Source: Protopterus annectens (Eukaryota > Chordata > Ceratodontiformes > Protopteridae). From it: DNA of 64,000 nucleotides. Positions within the stretch are counted from its first letter, which is position 1, and every line of letters begins with the position of its first letter. The stretch lies in contig NC_056744.1 of NCBI RefSeq assembly GCF_019279795.1, positions 906,527,071-906,591,070 on the forward strand. The letters are read 5' to 3'. Under the pieces are notes generated by a model, which saw only the letters and a list, made by a program, of their open reading frames with translations, did not search any database and was not told the origin of the DNA. Shown here piece by piece: positions 46,463 through 57,684 of this stretch. A program made the position numbers and the translations under genes.

Positions 46463-47750
46463 AACGGGGAATTACAGACCCATAAGCCTGAGCAGGCTCA
46501 TCTGTAAGCCATGGAACATATCATTATGGACCTCATAAATAAAGACATAGGCAACCTTCAAACCCTGGATCCAACCCAATTCGGCTTCGTCAAGGGCAGA
46601 TCCTGCCTGTTAAATCTGGCAGATTTCTTCAAAAATGTGACCAGGACCATTGACAAAGGGTAAATCTGTGCACATGGCATGCCTTGACTTGCCAAAGGCT
46701 TTTGACACAATCCCACACTCAGGCATTACCGAGAAACTTAGCAAACTGAATGTAAACCCCTTTATTGTAAGATGGGTTGCCAACTGGTCACAAACTCCTC
46801 ACACACTATCAAAGTGGCTGACTCCACATCAATCAGCAGACCTGTTACCAGTGGGGTTCCACAGGGGTCAGTGCTGGGCCGCCTACTCTTTGGTATATAC
46901 GTCTCAGAAGTTCAGGTCAAAACTAAGGGGTTGTGGCTGACCAGGTTTGTGGACAACTGTAAACTGTGCAATTATCGAATCCCCAAATGATCTCTATACT
47001 CCAGGAGGATCTTAGGCAGACCTACGACTGGTGTCTTCGACACTTTCTCAAACTGAATGCAAAGAAATGCATTATCATTCCCTTCAGCAAAAACAATGTC
47101 CCTTTACACTATCAAATCAACAACAGTACCCTAAGTACCCACAAAGTGGTAAGGGATCTGGAATCACAAGTAGACTGTGACCTTAACTTTGACCACTATG
47201 TGTCTACTGTAGTAAGAAAGGCTTTCTATATAGCATACTTGATTAGTAAAGGCGTAGTCACAAGATCAAAGGAGGTTATATCTTGTCTATACTTGGCACT
47301 AATCCAGCCCATAATTGAGTAGTATACACCATTTGGCATGTAGCCTACAAAGCACCTGCAGCGATTGGAGAGAGCTCAGAGATTTCTAACAAAGATCAAG
47401 GGACTCCAGCACATGCCAAACACAAACTTACTAAAGTCTCTGTCACTATACTCTGTATCACATAGACTTTTTAGGGGAAACTTATGCCTGGCCAAACCTA
47501 ATGAACTTGTTGCATATCCATAAATCAAACGAGACTGGAGCTACTCATTTCAGGGGCCTAAATATGGCCTGTGACTTAAATAGGACATGCTGGAAGGACA
47601 GATTTGTCTCCCAGTGACTGCTGCATCTTTGGAATAGGCTGCCATTTTATGTGAAGCAGAGCACCTCTATGACACTGTTCAAGAGGAACCAGGATGAGTG
47701 TAAGTGGCACCATACATTCTTATCTGGGATAGCACCCATAACCCTCCTGG
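46463..47750 (+). pseudogene. CR1 reverse transcriptase, partial
   Basis: Readable blocks are AMEHIIMDLINKDIGNLQTL, TQFGFVKGRSCLLNLADFF, MACLDLPKAFDTIPHSGI, PFIVRWVANW, SGVPQGSVLGRLLFGIYVSE and WLTRFVDNCKL. In the last block the catalytic FADD has become FVDN, losing the second aspartate. After this come HFLKLNAKKCIIIPFSKNN and YLISKGVVTRSKEVISCLYL. An in-frame TAG near 47,320 and frameshifts at about 46,655, 46,800 and 46,975 break the reading frame. It is a dead fragment. Confidence 0.88.
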
Positions 47751-47873
47751 ACATGGGCAGTCATCACTAAATGCAATCCTAGGTATTGACTAGCATATCT
47801 ATAGTATTACATTGGGATGAATTGGCTAGGCTTGAAATGACCTCTGAGTCGATAGCCTAGTAAACTCCTATGA
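46463..47873 (+). mobile_element. 5'-truncated CR1 copy
   Basis: It begins inside the RT fingers and ends with GTCGATAGCCTAGTAAACTCCTATGA, the CR1 tail pattern. It is on the opposite strand from the 41-kb copy and closer to it than to the 11-kb copy in some blocks, but has its own differences. Confidence 0.88.
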
Positions 47874-48549
47874 TCCCATGAGTAACACCTGCTACAGTGA
47901 ATATTAGCATTTTCACTTGTTTAGACAGCTGTTACAGAGTGTAATGACTTGGAAATCTCCTGTAAAGAATGAAATGGTTTTAAAGGCTTTATAGAAAAAT
48001 ATGTTTTTTTTTTGTTTTGTTTTTATGACAGTGTTATTTGAGACAGTTATATGATCATTTTTCCTCCAGCATTCCATACCACAAAAAGTAGCAGTGCTGT
48101 AGATGCCACTTTATTAAGGCATGTAAGGTCGTTAGGTGCATAAGTCTTGTGTATACCTTGTGGGAACCATTTCCATTTCAGAGACAGCTCTGCCATGGTG
48201 TTGCACCAAAAAGAGGTGTAGCTCCGTAATGAGTTGTCTTCATGACCTACTGCAAATGCTAATGAGACATTCTGGAGGAGCACCCTATGCTAATTATGTA
48301 CTTGCTCTCTCCTTCCAGAAATGCCTGCAGTAAGGTATTTATGCAGCCAAGTGATTTAGAGAATCTCTCTGCTGAGTAAGTAACCTTTGCCATCCATGTT
48401 AATGAACTCAGCCAAAAGTTTGTATTCACCCAATCATGTTAGAAATCAATGCCATGGAATTTAGCAGACAGGTAGAATTGGGGTGGTATGTACATATGTG
48501 TGTATGTCTGTGGCTGAATGCGTGAGTGTATGTAGAGATATGAGTGTAG

Positions 48550-48552
<3 letters not shown>

Positions 48553-48585
<33 letters not shown>
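48553..48585. repeat. (TG)n microsatellite
   Basis: About 16 TG units; frames across it on either strand are artefacts. Confidence 0.95.
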
Positions 48586-48804
48586 TATATGTGTGTTGGG
48601 GGGCTGTCATACTTCCACTCTTCCTTAAACTAATGAGCAAATCCTGCAACATTCATGGGGGGGGGGGACACTAGACTTCAGGGCTAAATCGTTATACTGT
48701 GCTTTAAATAGAGCAAAGTTTTGCAGAACAAAATATATGGGGATGGGGAAATATTAGACACCAAGGATACTCTATATAACATGCCTTAAAAGTACTTAGA
48801 AAGA

Positions 48805-48985
48805 TTCAACCCTGTGCCCCTTTGGACTTCCATACAGTGTGTTAATCCTCTATGCCACCACCAGATACCAGGGATACTTGAAAAATATTCCCTAAGTCTT
48901 TGAAGAAATAAATAAATAAAGGGGGGTTTCAAACCCTCCACCAGTGACACAGACAGCAGCCTTAACTCACAACACGAACTGATAT
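48805..48985 (-). mobile_element. Probable tRNA-derived SINE remnant
   Basis: On the minus strand two sites look like pol III promoter parts: TGGCATAGAGGATTAACAC with CACAGGGTTGAATC, and TTGTGAGTTAAGGC with GAGGGTTTGAAACCC. Each pair has A-box-like and B-box-like spacing. The body between them is not recognised. Confidence 0.4.
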
Positions 48986-49411
48986 GTCAGTGGAACTTTT
49001 TTTTTTTACATCATAATAATAATAATAATAACAATAATAATACATGTGAAACTCAAATGTCTGGCATTATTCAAAGACTGCAAAATCCAGGACTTAGACA
49101 GGGCACCTATAACAGGCAACAGCAGGAGTCGTCTGTAAAAATCAGGTACAGCTGAGAGGGAAGGGGGTGTGTCCATTTGGGGAGAAACTTCGAGACAAAG
49201 GCGTCCAGAACACCAGATGGCACCAGCCAGAATATTTAAAGTATTACTTGGACTCACATGAAAAGGTAATACAGCAAGCAATCTAGCATCACAATGTACT
49301 TTACAAATGGTAAGAAGACTGACATTCTAAAGTCTGTGAAATATGAAGGGCAGAGAAAAACTAAGAGGACACATCAAGGATGTTCTGTCATCTCAGGGAC
49401 ACATAAAAGGT

Positions 49412-49435
49412 GTGTGTGTGTGTGTGTGTGTGTGC
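49412..49435. repeat. (TG)n microsatellite
   Basis: About 12 TG units. Confidence 0.9.
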
Positions 49436-50812
49436 CAACGAGATGCATATATTGCCAAAGTTGACTACATAGTAAAGTGCTGATTTGTACTTGCGGTATT
49501 TAAAGGCAATTCAGCAACATGAAAATTGGTTGATAATGAGATCTTTCCTCATCATGGCTAATATGTCTCTGAATCACATTTACCCTCATCATGGAAACAG
49601 TTCCATTTAACCGTAGCTCTTACCACTAGTGGTGGGATTCATTCTGAATCACTGGGGTAGTATTTGAGATTATTTTGTTTTTATGGCATATATTTCAGTG
49701 TAGGTATCATCAAGTGACCCTCCCAAGTTATGGTTCAAGTCTGAAACTAACTGGCAAGGAGCTATAATTATACCCTGGGTAGCATGGGAAGCTATATATT
49801 ATGAAGGATCAAGTAGGCAGTTAAACACATTATAAAGAAAAAAAGAAATACCAGCAAAACTGCCAAGGCTTATACTATGTCATCAGGTTAAAAATCTTAT
49901 AATGTTTCAGCTGAATAAGTGGACTAGCGAACCTGTTCCATGTTTCACCTGTTTATAGACTAAACTGCTTTCTTCCAAGAATGTGCGATATAAAACACTG
50001 TATGTGGTAAGCTACAAAAGTTCCATATCTGACCACATGGCTAAAGAATTTAGTCGAATGGACTCAGGAAATTTATGGCATTTCCCATCTTAAAAAGGCT
50101 GCACTTATTAGATTGGTACCGTGGAAAGAATGGAAGGACCCTGATATGTTTTTAGTATTTTGACACAAGCCTTGAATATAATTTGGACAAATATATACTG
50201 AATAACCATAGAATATAATTACTCAATAAAACCAAATTCATTAATAAAGAAATGATAGTGTGTGTTCTATAATCAGCTTATACTGCCTAGCTGATAAATA
50301 AATCTTAACGGTACATGTAGCAAGCAAGGAAGGACCCTGATATTCAACTATTGACCAGAAGAGGTTGGTGCATGGCAGCAATGACTGTTATTCTTCACTC
50401 TGTATGCATTACATTTTCCATGATGTTGCACTTAGATTTCCCATTACTGTTTCTAGGAGTCCTTGCATGTTAGAGTGGTGATGGGCATGCTAGTTGCTTG
50501 TTTCTGTCTTTCTCTGAATTTGATGTCTAGGAAAATCTATGTGCTGCTTATCTCAGTAATACCTGACACCAGTGTCACCTTGCTGGTACAGCGATTTTTC
50601 CATTTGCAGACATTTAAGGAACTTGACTATATACATCAGAGCACTTATAGAAGACTTGGTTGCTTGCTATGATATCAGTACATCGCTGCTACTGCTAACA
50701 TCAGTCTAATATACATTGTTAGGCACTCCCATGTTGTACAGTTACAGTGAATAATGAGTGGTCAGCCTTGTGGGTGGAGAGGGGATGGAGTACAGTAGCA
50801 TTCTCTGAGATG

Positions 50813-50829
50813 CTGTACCATTGCCATGT
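50813..50829. repeat. SINE target-site duplication, left copy
   Basis: ctgtaccattgccatgt is identical to 51,157-51,173. Confidence 0.93.
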
Positions 50830-51156
50830 CTTCTTCTTCGTTCGGCTTTTCCCGGTTAGGGGTCGCCACAGTGGATAACCGTCTGCTCATGATTGGCAGT
50901 GGAGTTTTACAGTGTTGTGTTGCCAGCCTGGTGCCCAACCTTCCAAAGAAGGCACATACACACACACACTCACACCTAGGGCCAATTTAGTGTGTCCAGC
51001 CACCTACAGCATGTCTTTGGGATGTGGGAGGAAACCCACGCGACCACAGGGAGGACAAGTAGACTCCGCACAGAAGGCACCCCAGCCGAGGATCGAACCA
51101 GAAAACTTCTTGCTGTGAGGCGGCAACGCTATCCGCTGCACCACCGTGGCACCCTA
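50830..51156 (-). mobile_element. tRNA-derived SINE, full length, with perfect 17-bp target duplication
   Basis: On the minus strand the SINE starts GGTGCCACGGTGGTGCAGCG. A pol III A box (TGGTGCAGCGG, about 51,133-51,143) and B box (GGTTCGATCC, about 51,090-51,099) lie at tRNA-like spacing. The body has GTTTCCTCCCACATCCCAAA, AAATTGGCCCTAGGTGTGAG and a TG tract. The 3' end CCACTGTGGCGACCCCTAAC leads to a (GAA)n tail. The same body occurs widely in fish, amphibian and reptile genomes. It encodes no protein and must use a LINE's reverse transcriptase. Related copies are at 57,491 and 61,790. Confidence 0.93.
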
Positions 51157-51173
51157 CTGTACCATTGCCATGT
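51157..51173. repeat. SINE target-site duplication, right copy
   Basis: Identical to 50,813-50,829, which fixes both ends of the SINE. Confidence 0.93.
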
Positions 51174-52461
51174 AGTTGTCCAAATTACATTCTAGACTAG
51201 TCCGCTGATCTTCCTTAAAACGTGTTCTGGCTGGTAGGCTGGCCCTGTCACTGAGTGATGAGTGAATTTCAACATTCATTCACTTAAATTTCATTAACAG
51301 AAAATCACTGTGAGCTTACGAGGTCATATGAGTACACATCTGGTAAAATATCAGCTCTGTAATCAATAAATCAATAAACATTCTGAAGTAGAGGCCTCCC
51401 ATCCATTCTTATTGCTATTGTTCTTTGTTTTAAATGTTCCTCCAAGTCAGACATCAGAAATACTTACTGTGAAAAGGGAAACAGACTTAACTGATGATAT
51501 TAGAGCACGGATGACTGATTTTTTTTCTAGCTGTCTTCTTGTCGCTTTGACTGCTTTAACAGCAGTTTCTGTTACATATTTATTTATACTTCTTTACCGG
51601 GGTAGTGCACTGATCTCAATGGACCACTTGCAGGCACAGCCTTGGTGAATAGAATCACATAAGAAATGAAAAAACATATTTACAGATACAGAAATATGAT
51701 ATAAAACATATACATATTCATATTTACAGATGCAAAAACTAAACTGAATCAAAAGCATTTGAATTTTTACCTCACAAAAAAGGTTTATTGCCTTTGGAAA
51801 TGCATACTTAACATCATAAATACTGTAACTCATTCTGCTGGATCAGCATATACTGTTCTACTTAGCTATTTAAAATTTGTTTTTATAAGGGTGAGGATAA
51901 ATTCGATAGCCATGTGGAATGCCAATATCTTCTTTCATCCATGGCTAGAAACAGTAAAGCAAAACCACTTTATATATTTCAGAGAAAGCTGTCTGGTGCA
52001 GAGCATAATTTGTTTCTTCTAAGGTCATTCTTCTTATTCAGTTCTGATATAGAAAATGCCCCACTATGAGTATGCGTTTAAAATATGTATCTCCTGTTTT
52101 CATCATTTGTGACATAAATCCCATATGTCATTCCAAGTTCTTAATTTCTGGCATTATGCAAGTTAAATGTGTCTACCAAATGCCTTTCATGAACTATAAC
52201 GAAACACGTTGTTTTCTTTGGTTAATGTTATCCAAGGCAGTATTTCAGCACTTCCTGCTAACTTAGTCACTGCAGACAAAATACAGTATTCCATATGCTA
52301 AACTTAATTCAATGTTAAAGTGTTTATACAGTTGCATATATCTGGCTGAACAAGTAATATGTATTTGTTAGGAATACAGCTACAGAAACATATCTTTGCA
52401 TTATTTTTACTATATATTAGAGTGCAGTTACTAAAGTGTTCATACATCACCCACAGTAATT
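51174..52461. other. No gene recognised
   Basis: AT-rich sequence with short unrelated frames. I see no repeat family. Confidence 0.45.
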
Positions 52462-52475
52462 GCAGTTAAAATTTA
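52462..52475. repeat. Penelope element target-site duplication, left copy
   Basis: gcagttaaaattta is identical to 55,569-55,582. Confidence 0.85.
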
Positions 52476-52533
52476 CATATATTAAAGAAGCAGTTGCAGA
52501 GTAAATGTCTCTGAACGAATCAGTAGAACTTCT

Positions 52534-53156
52534 TTTATCACACTTCCAAAGACCACCACGGCTGTTTCCAACATTTTTACTTTTTATTCCATTAATAAAA
52601 AAAACAGAACAATATAAAAGCTTTTCGTAAGTGCTTTTGGGTATTGACATACCCTTCTTCAGACAAATGGCTATTAATTTCTTAACAATCATTTAAATAG
52701 TCAAAAAGGTGCCAAAAATTCACCTTAAAGACATACTGCCTATATTCACGATGAGATGTCAATATATACACTTCATAATACTCATTGTTCTATATCTATA
52801 TGTTAACATATCCCACTGTGATCTACAAATTTTTCATAATATAAACAATCATATAAATAGTAAATTTCATTTAAATATTTGAACATTTCATATGATTAGT
52901 AGCCATTACATAATGCTCTCATCTTATTAAAATTCATATATATAATAAAAAAAAAATGCTAAAAATATATAAAAATATATCTATAAAAATAAAAGTATTT
53001 ATATACATAGACATACATTGTTATTCAAGACCATTAAATATGCACCAACTACAACAGTCTACTTATATACAAAAAATATATAGTAATAATATATATAATC
53101 TATTGTCTGTTTTAACTAATATTGGAATTAAAGTTATGATTTATTAGTATGTCTTA
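52534..53156. repeat. Left arm of the Penelope inverted repeat
   Basis: It matches the reverse complement of 54,922-55,567 with scattered differences and small gaps. Its inner end includes the last seven codons and stop of the GIY-YIG reading frame. Confidence 0.9.
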
Positions 53157-54921
53157 GTGGCCTATCTCTAAGGAATGGCTTGAGAGTTATCCTATCATTC
53201 AAGCCCTTCCCTTTGTCAGACTGCATTCTAATAATCCATCTAATTTCCTCCTGTTCAGTGTAGTTCTTAACATTCCCTAATCTATTGTTTCTCCCAATTA
53301 ATTCTATTACCATAAACTTGAATTTATGGTCCAATCCATTGTTTAGTACATGTTCTGCCAATGCGTTTGTCTCATCTTCCCGATTTATTACATAAATATG
53401 TTCTCTCACCCTTTCTCTCAACGTCCTATTTGTCTTACCTATATAGAAGCTGTTACATTTTAAGCAACTAGCTAAATAAACTATGTCTCTGGTTTTGCAG
53501 TCAGCATAGTGCTTAAAATAATAATATATCCTCTTAGTATCCGGGTGAGTGAAATTATCTGTTGCCATCATATAAGAGCATTGATTACATCCTCTGCAAG
53601 GGAATGTCCCTTGTCTGTAATTTTCTTTTTACTGCCATCTTCATAACACAGTAGCCATTTCAGAGATTTATTGTTTCGATAACTATAACTGGGTTTATGT
53701 CCTACTATACTTCTTATTTCATCATCAATATTCAATATAGCCCAATTTTTATCAACGACTTTACGTATGTCCTTATTGTTATTAGAGAAAGGGATATTCA
53801 ACCTCATTTGTATTCTGGATTGTCTAGTGTCTTTCTACACATTATCCAGTATATGATTTTCCTTCTTTCTAAAATAAGGTTTCCCTTTCCCATTTTTATC
53901 TATGATTACAGCGTCCATTAGGACATCACTTTCTCTATTTGAATATCCCCTTTGTAAAAATTCATTCCTTAATTTGTTCATAGTTTCATTACATTTAGTA
54001 TCCTCACTAGTTAAATGTTATATTCTTCTCCCTTGGTTTATCACTATATTTGGAAAAATGTGTCCTGGATGCATACTTGTACGATGAAGTAAATTATTTC
54101 TTCTACAGCTCTTCCTAAATAGTGTTGTAGTAAAGGCTTCATTTTCTCCAATAATGGAGACATCTAAGAATTAAATTTCCATTTTTGATCATTTGCCTTC
54201 AAAACTCAAGAAACCTGTAGTCTGATTAATATATTCTATAAATCTAATTAAATCAATTTCTGTCCCTTTCCATAGAAAAAACACTTTGTCTACAAATCTC
54301 TTGTAGTACACAATTCTATTGGCATATTCAGCATCTATAAGTCTTCTCCCAATGCGCCATTACCAAGTTTGCGTATGAGTTTACACATGGCGTGCCCATT
54401 GCTACGCCTTGTTTCTGTAGATAGTATTCATCATTGTACATAAAGACATTATTTTCTAATATTATTTCTAATAACATCATACATCTCATTATTATGTTAG
54501 AATCAACATGATTATAGCATAGAAACTGTCTTAAATATTAAAGTCCTTCCTTGTTGGAAATCATTGTAAATAGTGATTTGACATCTAGGTTTGCTAAAAC
54601 CATGTCTGATGTATTCATTCCATTTCCTATTTCTATACTAAATGTATTCAAAAACTCGTGTGTCTCTAATTATACTTCCTGTTTTCCATACTAACTCTTT
54701 GAGTTGATGTTCAACATAAATAGAGAGTGGTTCCATCAGCCACCCTCTACTAGAGACTATCGGTCTCATTTTAGGTTCATATAGATTTTTATGAACCTTT
54801 GGAAGACTTTTAATTGTTGGTATGGTAGGTAACTCAACTAAAAAATATTTGTATAGATCCACATCTATAACATTTGACATAAGTAGGTCATATAAATTAC
54901 TATGCATATTATTGATAAGCA
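53134..54921 (-). pseudogene. Penelope-like polyprotein: reverse transcriptase and GIY-YIG endonuclease
   Basis: The RT starts near 54,920, and its blocks read IPTIKSLPKVHKN, KMRPIVSSRGWLMEPLS, LVWKTGSIIRDTRVF, GVAMGTPCVNSYANLVMAHW and RFVDKVFFLWKGTEID. The last should be the catalytic YxDD, but the second aspartate is lysine. A linker with WAILNIDDEI and KPSYSYRNNKSLKWLL leads to a cysteine cluster, GTFPCRGCNQCSYMM. The endonuclease follows: IVYLASCLKCNSFYIGKTN, TLRERVREHI and LAEHVLNNGLDHKF, i.e. the GIY-YIG fold with its arginine and preceding CxxC. Frameshifts lie near 53,600 and within the RT, with several stops. The intact protein would nick DNA and reverse-transcribe. This copy cannot. 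Confidence 0.88.
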
Positions 54922-55567
54922 TAAGACATACTAATAAATCATAACTTTAATTACAATATTAGTTAAAACAGACAATAGATTATATATATTATTATTATAT
55001 ATTATTATATATTTTTTGCATATAAGTGGACTGTTGTAGTTGGTGCATATTTAATGGTATTTAATGGTCTTGAATAACAATGTATGTCTATGTATATAAA
55101 TACTTTTATTTTTATAGATATATATATTTTTATACATTTTTAGCATTATTTTTTATTATATATATGAATTTTAATAAGATATGAGCATTATGTAATGGCT
55201 ACTAATCATATGAAATGTTCAAATATTTCAATGAAATTTACTATTTATATGATTGTTTATATTATGAAAAATTTGTAGATCATAGTGAGATATGTTAACA
55301 TATAGATATAGAACAACGAGTATTATGAAGTGTATATATTGACATCGCATGCTGAATATAGGCAATATGTCTTTAAGGTGAATTTTTGGCACCTGTTTGA
55401 CTATTTAAATGATTGTTAAGAAATTAATAGCCATTTGTCTGAAGAAGGGTATGTCAATACCCGAAAGCGCTTACGAAAAGCTTTTATATTGTTCTGTTTT
55501 TTATATTAATGGAATAAAAAGTAAAAACGTTGGAAACAGCTGTGGCAGTCTTTGGAAGTGTGATAAA
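54922..55567. repeat. Right arm of the Penelope inverted repeat
   Basis: Inverted copy of the left arm. It joins directly to the truncated RT start at 54,921. A few sites preserve CpGs that are mutated in the left arm. Confidence 0.9.
55439..55466 (+). ncRNA. Hammerhead-ribozyme-like core in the Penelope arm
   Basis: CTGAAGA is followed by one extra A, a six-base stem GGGTAT / ATACCC with loop GTCA, and then GAAA. That is the catalytic core layout of hammerhead ribozymes, which are known in Penelope terminal repeats. Flanking helices I and III are weak here, so self-cleavage is uncertain. In the left arm (about 52,645-52,672, minus) the GAAA reads AAAA. Confidence 0.45.
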
Positions 55568-55568
55568 C

Positions 55569-55582
55569 GCAGTTAAAATTTA
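55569..55582. repeat. Penelope element target-site duplication, right copy
   Basis: Identical to 52,462-52,475. Confidence 0.85.
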
Positions 55583-55608
55583 ACTGGACACAAAGCATGC
55601 ACTGTAGT

Positions 55609-55668
55609 GTGTTCATAGATAAATACTAGGCTATCAGTCTGCTACTATTGCAAGTCTAACCAATAACC
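55609..55668 (-). mobile_element. CR1 3'-end fragment
   Basis: GTTCATAGATAAATACTAGG followed by CTATCAGTCTGC..GCAAGTCTAACCA matches the tail of the CR1 at 10,945. It lies 26 bases beyond the Penelope target duplication. Confidence 0.6.
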
Positions 55669-57476
55669 CATCAAATCAAGCCCGGTACCTTGTATGTGTG
55701 GGAAAGACCTTAACTATTATGCCAAACCCTCATCTGTGCAAACAAACCTGATGGAATTTGAACCCTCAGATTTCTACACTGACAATCTACCAAGCACTTC
55801 AAACACTTCCTTAACAAGCTGAGACATGGAAGCCCACACAAAAAAAAACCTTCCTCCCCTTTGCATAGCACAGGATGGTTTTGATCCATCAACCTCTGGG
55901 TGTTTAAAGAAATGTTTCAAGTACAGCATTAGCTAGAGGGACACAAATTCAGATTGGAATTTTTAGTTACAGAACATTGCATTTGGATCTGCTAAGAAAT
56001 GAACCCAGGTGCACAGAAAACATTCTTGCAAACTAGCCATTCTGTGAGCTTACAGAGTCCTTAGATTGGATTTTCTCAACACACTCTTCTCTTATGTTTG
56101 ACATGGCTTGCAACTAGAAACACTTAGCCTTAGATAAACCACATACAGTTAGTCTGAAAAGTTGCTACAAAATTGGTGTAACAGAGATCTAAAAATAATG
56201 GTGAGAATGGAAGAGCCAGATTATAAAGAAATATGTAGACTGCATATGTGCTCACTTGAATGGGTTATGAAGAGGCTGTACTGTGCTGTTAAGAGGATGA
56301 ATACAATGAAGAGGAAAGACAATGGGAGGTCAGAGGAGCAAGTGGCAAGTATGAAAGAGAAATGACTCATGAATGACTTGAATGATGAAATTCCGTTTTA
56401 TGGAGGAGGGCTGGAATGCACTGCTAAAAGGAATAGAGTATAGGTAAAAATAATTTAGCTTATGCCTGTATATCTTTATCGATACCTTAAGCTTCATACC
56501 AGTCCTATATGTATATCATATGGTCTAGGTTTCCTGTGGTATCTTACATTCTGAAAGAAAGTGGTGGATCTGGTAGTGCTTATACTCATCTTTTTATTTA
56601 TACCTTGAATACTAATTACATGGTGCCAGAAACAATCACTAATTAACAGTTTTATCTTTCATTTAAGGATGATGAAGCTACAGCCTTCAGGAAATTTCTC
56701 TCTGAAGAGCAATTTGTCCAAGAAGTGGTAACCATTGATACGTATATTTGATATATTACCGATTGTGATTGATTTTTTTTGAAAATCCAACATATGTTTC
56801 TGCATGTAGCATTGAGAAGCTTTAAAAGTGTATAATACATTTGATTTTTATGAGTAAGATATACAAAGAAAGGAGAAAGGGAGAGAAAGAGGAAGGGAAG
56901 GGAGAAAGAGAGAGAAAGAAAAGCAATGCAGTGAAGAGGGAGAACTTTCAGAGTTACTGAGAGCTAGGAAATTCTGCCAAGAAACCACCACTTATCTTCA
57001 TAAGGACACAAAGTATAACAGAGAGCACTGACACTCAAGTTATAGAATTGTAAAAAAAACAAGTTAAAGCCTCTCAACGTTCTCGACACTAATCAAGCAA
57101 TAGGCCAAGGGGTGTTGTGAGACCCAATACTGCACCAATGGAAATAAGGAAGTGTTTGAGAGCATTCAGGCTAAACATCAGGAAGGTTTATATAGGTGGT
57201 CAGCAAAAGACCTGGAAATTGTAAGCTGTCCTAGCAAGAAATTAGCAGCTTGGACAGTACAGACAGCTCCTATATGGAGATGTCTCTTAACTGGGATAAC
57301 ACTGGGATCTCTGTTCCAGGACTAGTAGTAGAAAGGAAGAAACCTCATAATAGTCACTGTCTCACCCAAGAAAGATTCCATTTTTATCATTTCCTCAGGA
57401 GCAATTTACACATTTGAATGTTGCCTGACAATTTTAAGCTAAGAAAATCAATGGCTCAGGGTAATTCTCATCCATA
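55669..57476. other. No gene recognised; weak tRNA-like words
   Basis: At 55,745-55,830 (minus) GCTTGTTAAGGAAGTG and GAGGGTTCAAATTCC resemble pol III A and B boxes, so a SINE remnant is possible. A GA-rich purine tract lies at 56,865-56,930. Nothing else is recognised. Confidence 0.4.
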
Positions 57477-57490
57477 GTAAGCCATAGCTA
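57477..57490. repeat. SINE target-site duplication, left copy
   Basis: gtaagccatagcta matches 57,671-57,684 with one mismatch. Confidence 0.85.
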
Positions 57491-57670
57491 TGCTGTAGGT
57501 GGATTGGACACTCTAAATTGGCCCTAGGTGTGTGTGCGTGTGTGTGTGCCTTCTGTGGAAGGTTGGGTGCCGGGCTGGCAACTCGACAATGTAAAACTTC
57601 ACTGCCAATTATGAGCGGACAGGTGATCCACTGTGGCGACCCCTAACCGGGAAAGCCAAAAGAAGAAGAA
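57491..57670 (+). mobile_element. 5'-truncated SINE of the 50.8-kb family
   Basis: It begins TGCTGTAGGTGGATTGGACA inside the body and continues with AAATTGGCCCTAGGTGTGTG, GATCCACTGTGGCGACCCCT, AACCGGGAAAGCC and an (AAG)n tail. The tRNA head is missing. The duplication on both sides shows that the truncation happened at insertion. Confidence 0.92.
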
Positions 57671-57684
57671 GTAAGCCACAGCTA
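57671..57684. repeat. SINE target-site duplication, right copy
   Basis: gtaagccacagcta, one mismatch from 57,477-57,490. Confidence 0.85.

Larger units (their letters stand above)
47874..50812. other. No gene recognised; microsatellites and a tRNA-like fragment
   Basis: TG repeats lie at 48,553-48,585 and 49,412-49,435, an ATA tract at 49,014-49,042, and tRNA-like words at 48,805-48,985. Otherwise there is no recognisable gene. Confidence 0.45.
52476..55568 (-). mobile_element. Penelope-like element with inverted terminal repeats
   Basis: The 3.1-kb element has an ORF remnant on the minus strand (RT plus GIY-YIG) between two arms of about 0.62-0.65 kb that are inverted copies of each other. 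The left side also carries a 58-base extension (52,476-52,533) absent from the right arm. Perfect 14-bp direct repeats flank it. Direct or inverted terminal repeats, a one-sided extension and 5' truncation are known habits of Penelope-like elements. The N-terminal ORF part (as seen at 1-840) is missing, so this copy was 5'-truncated when inserted. Each arm covers the 3' end of the ORF and the 3' UTR. Confidence 0.88.
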
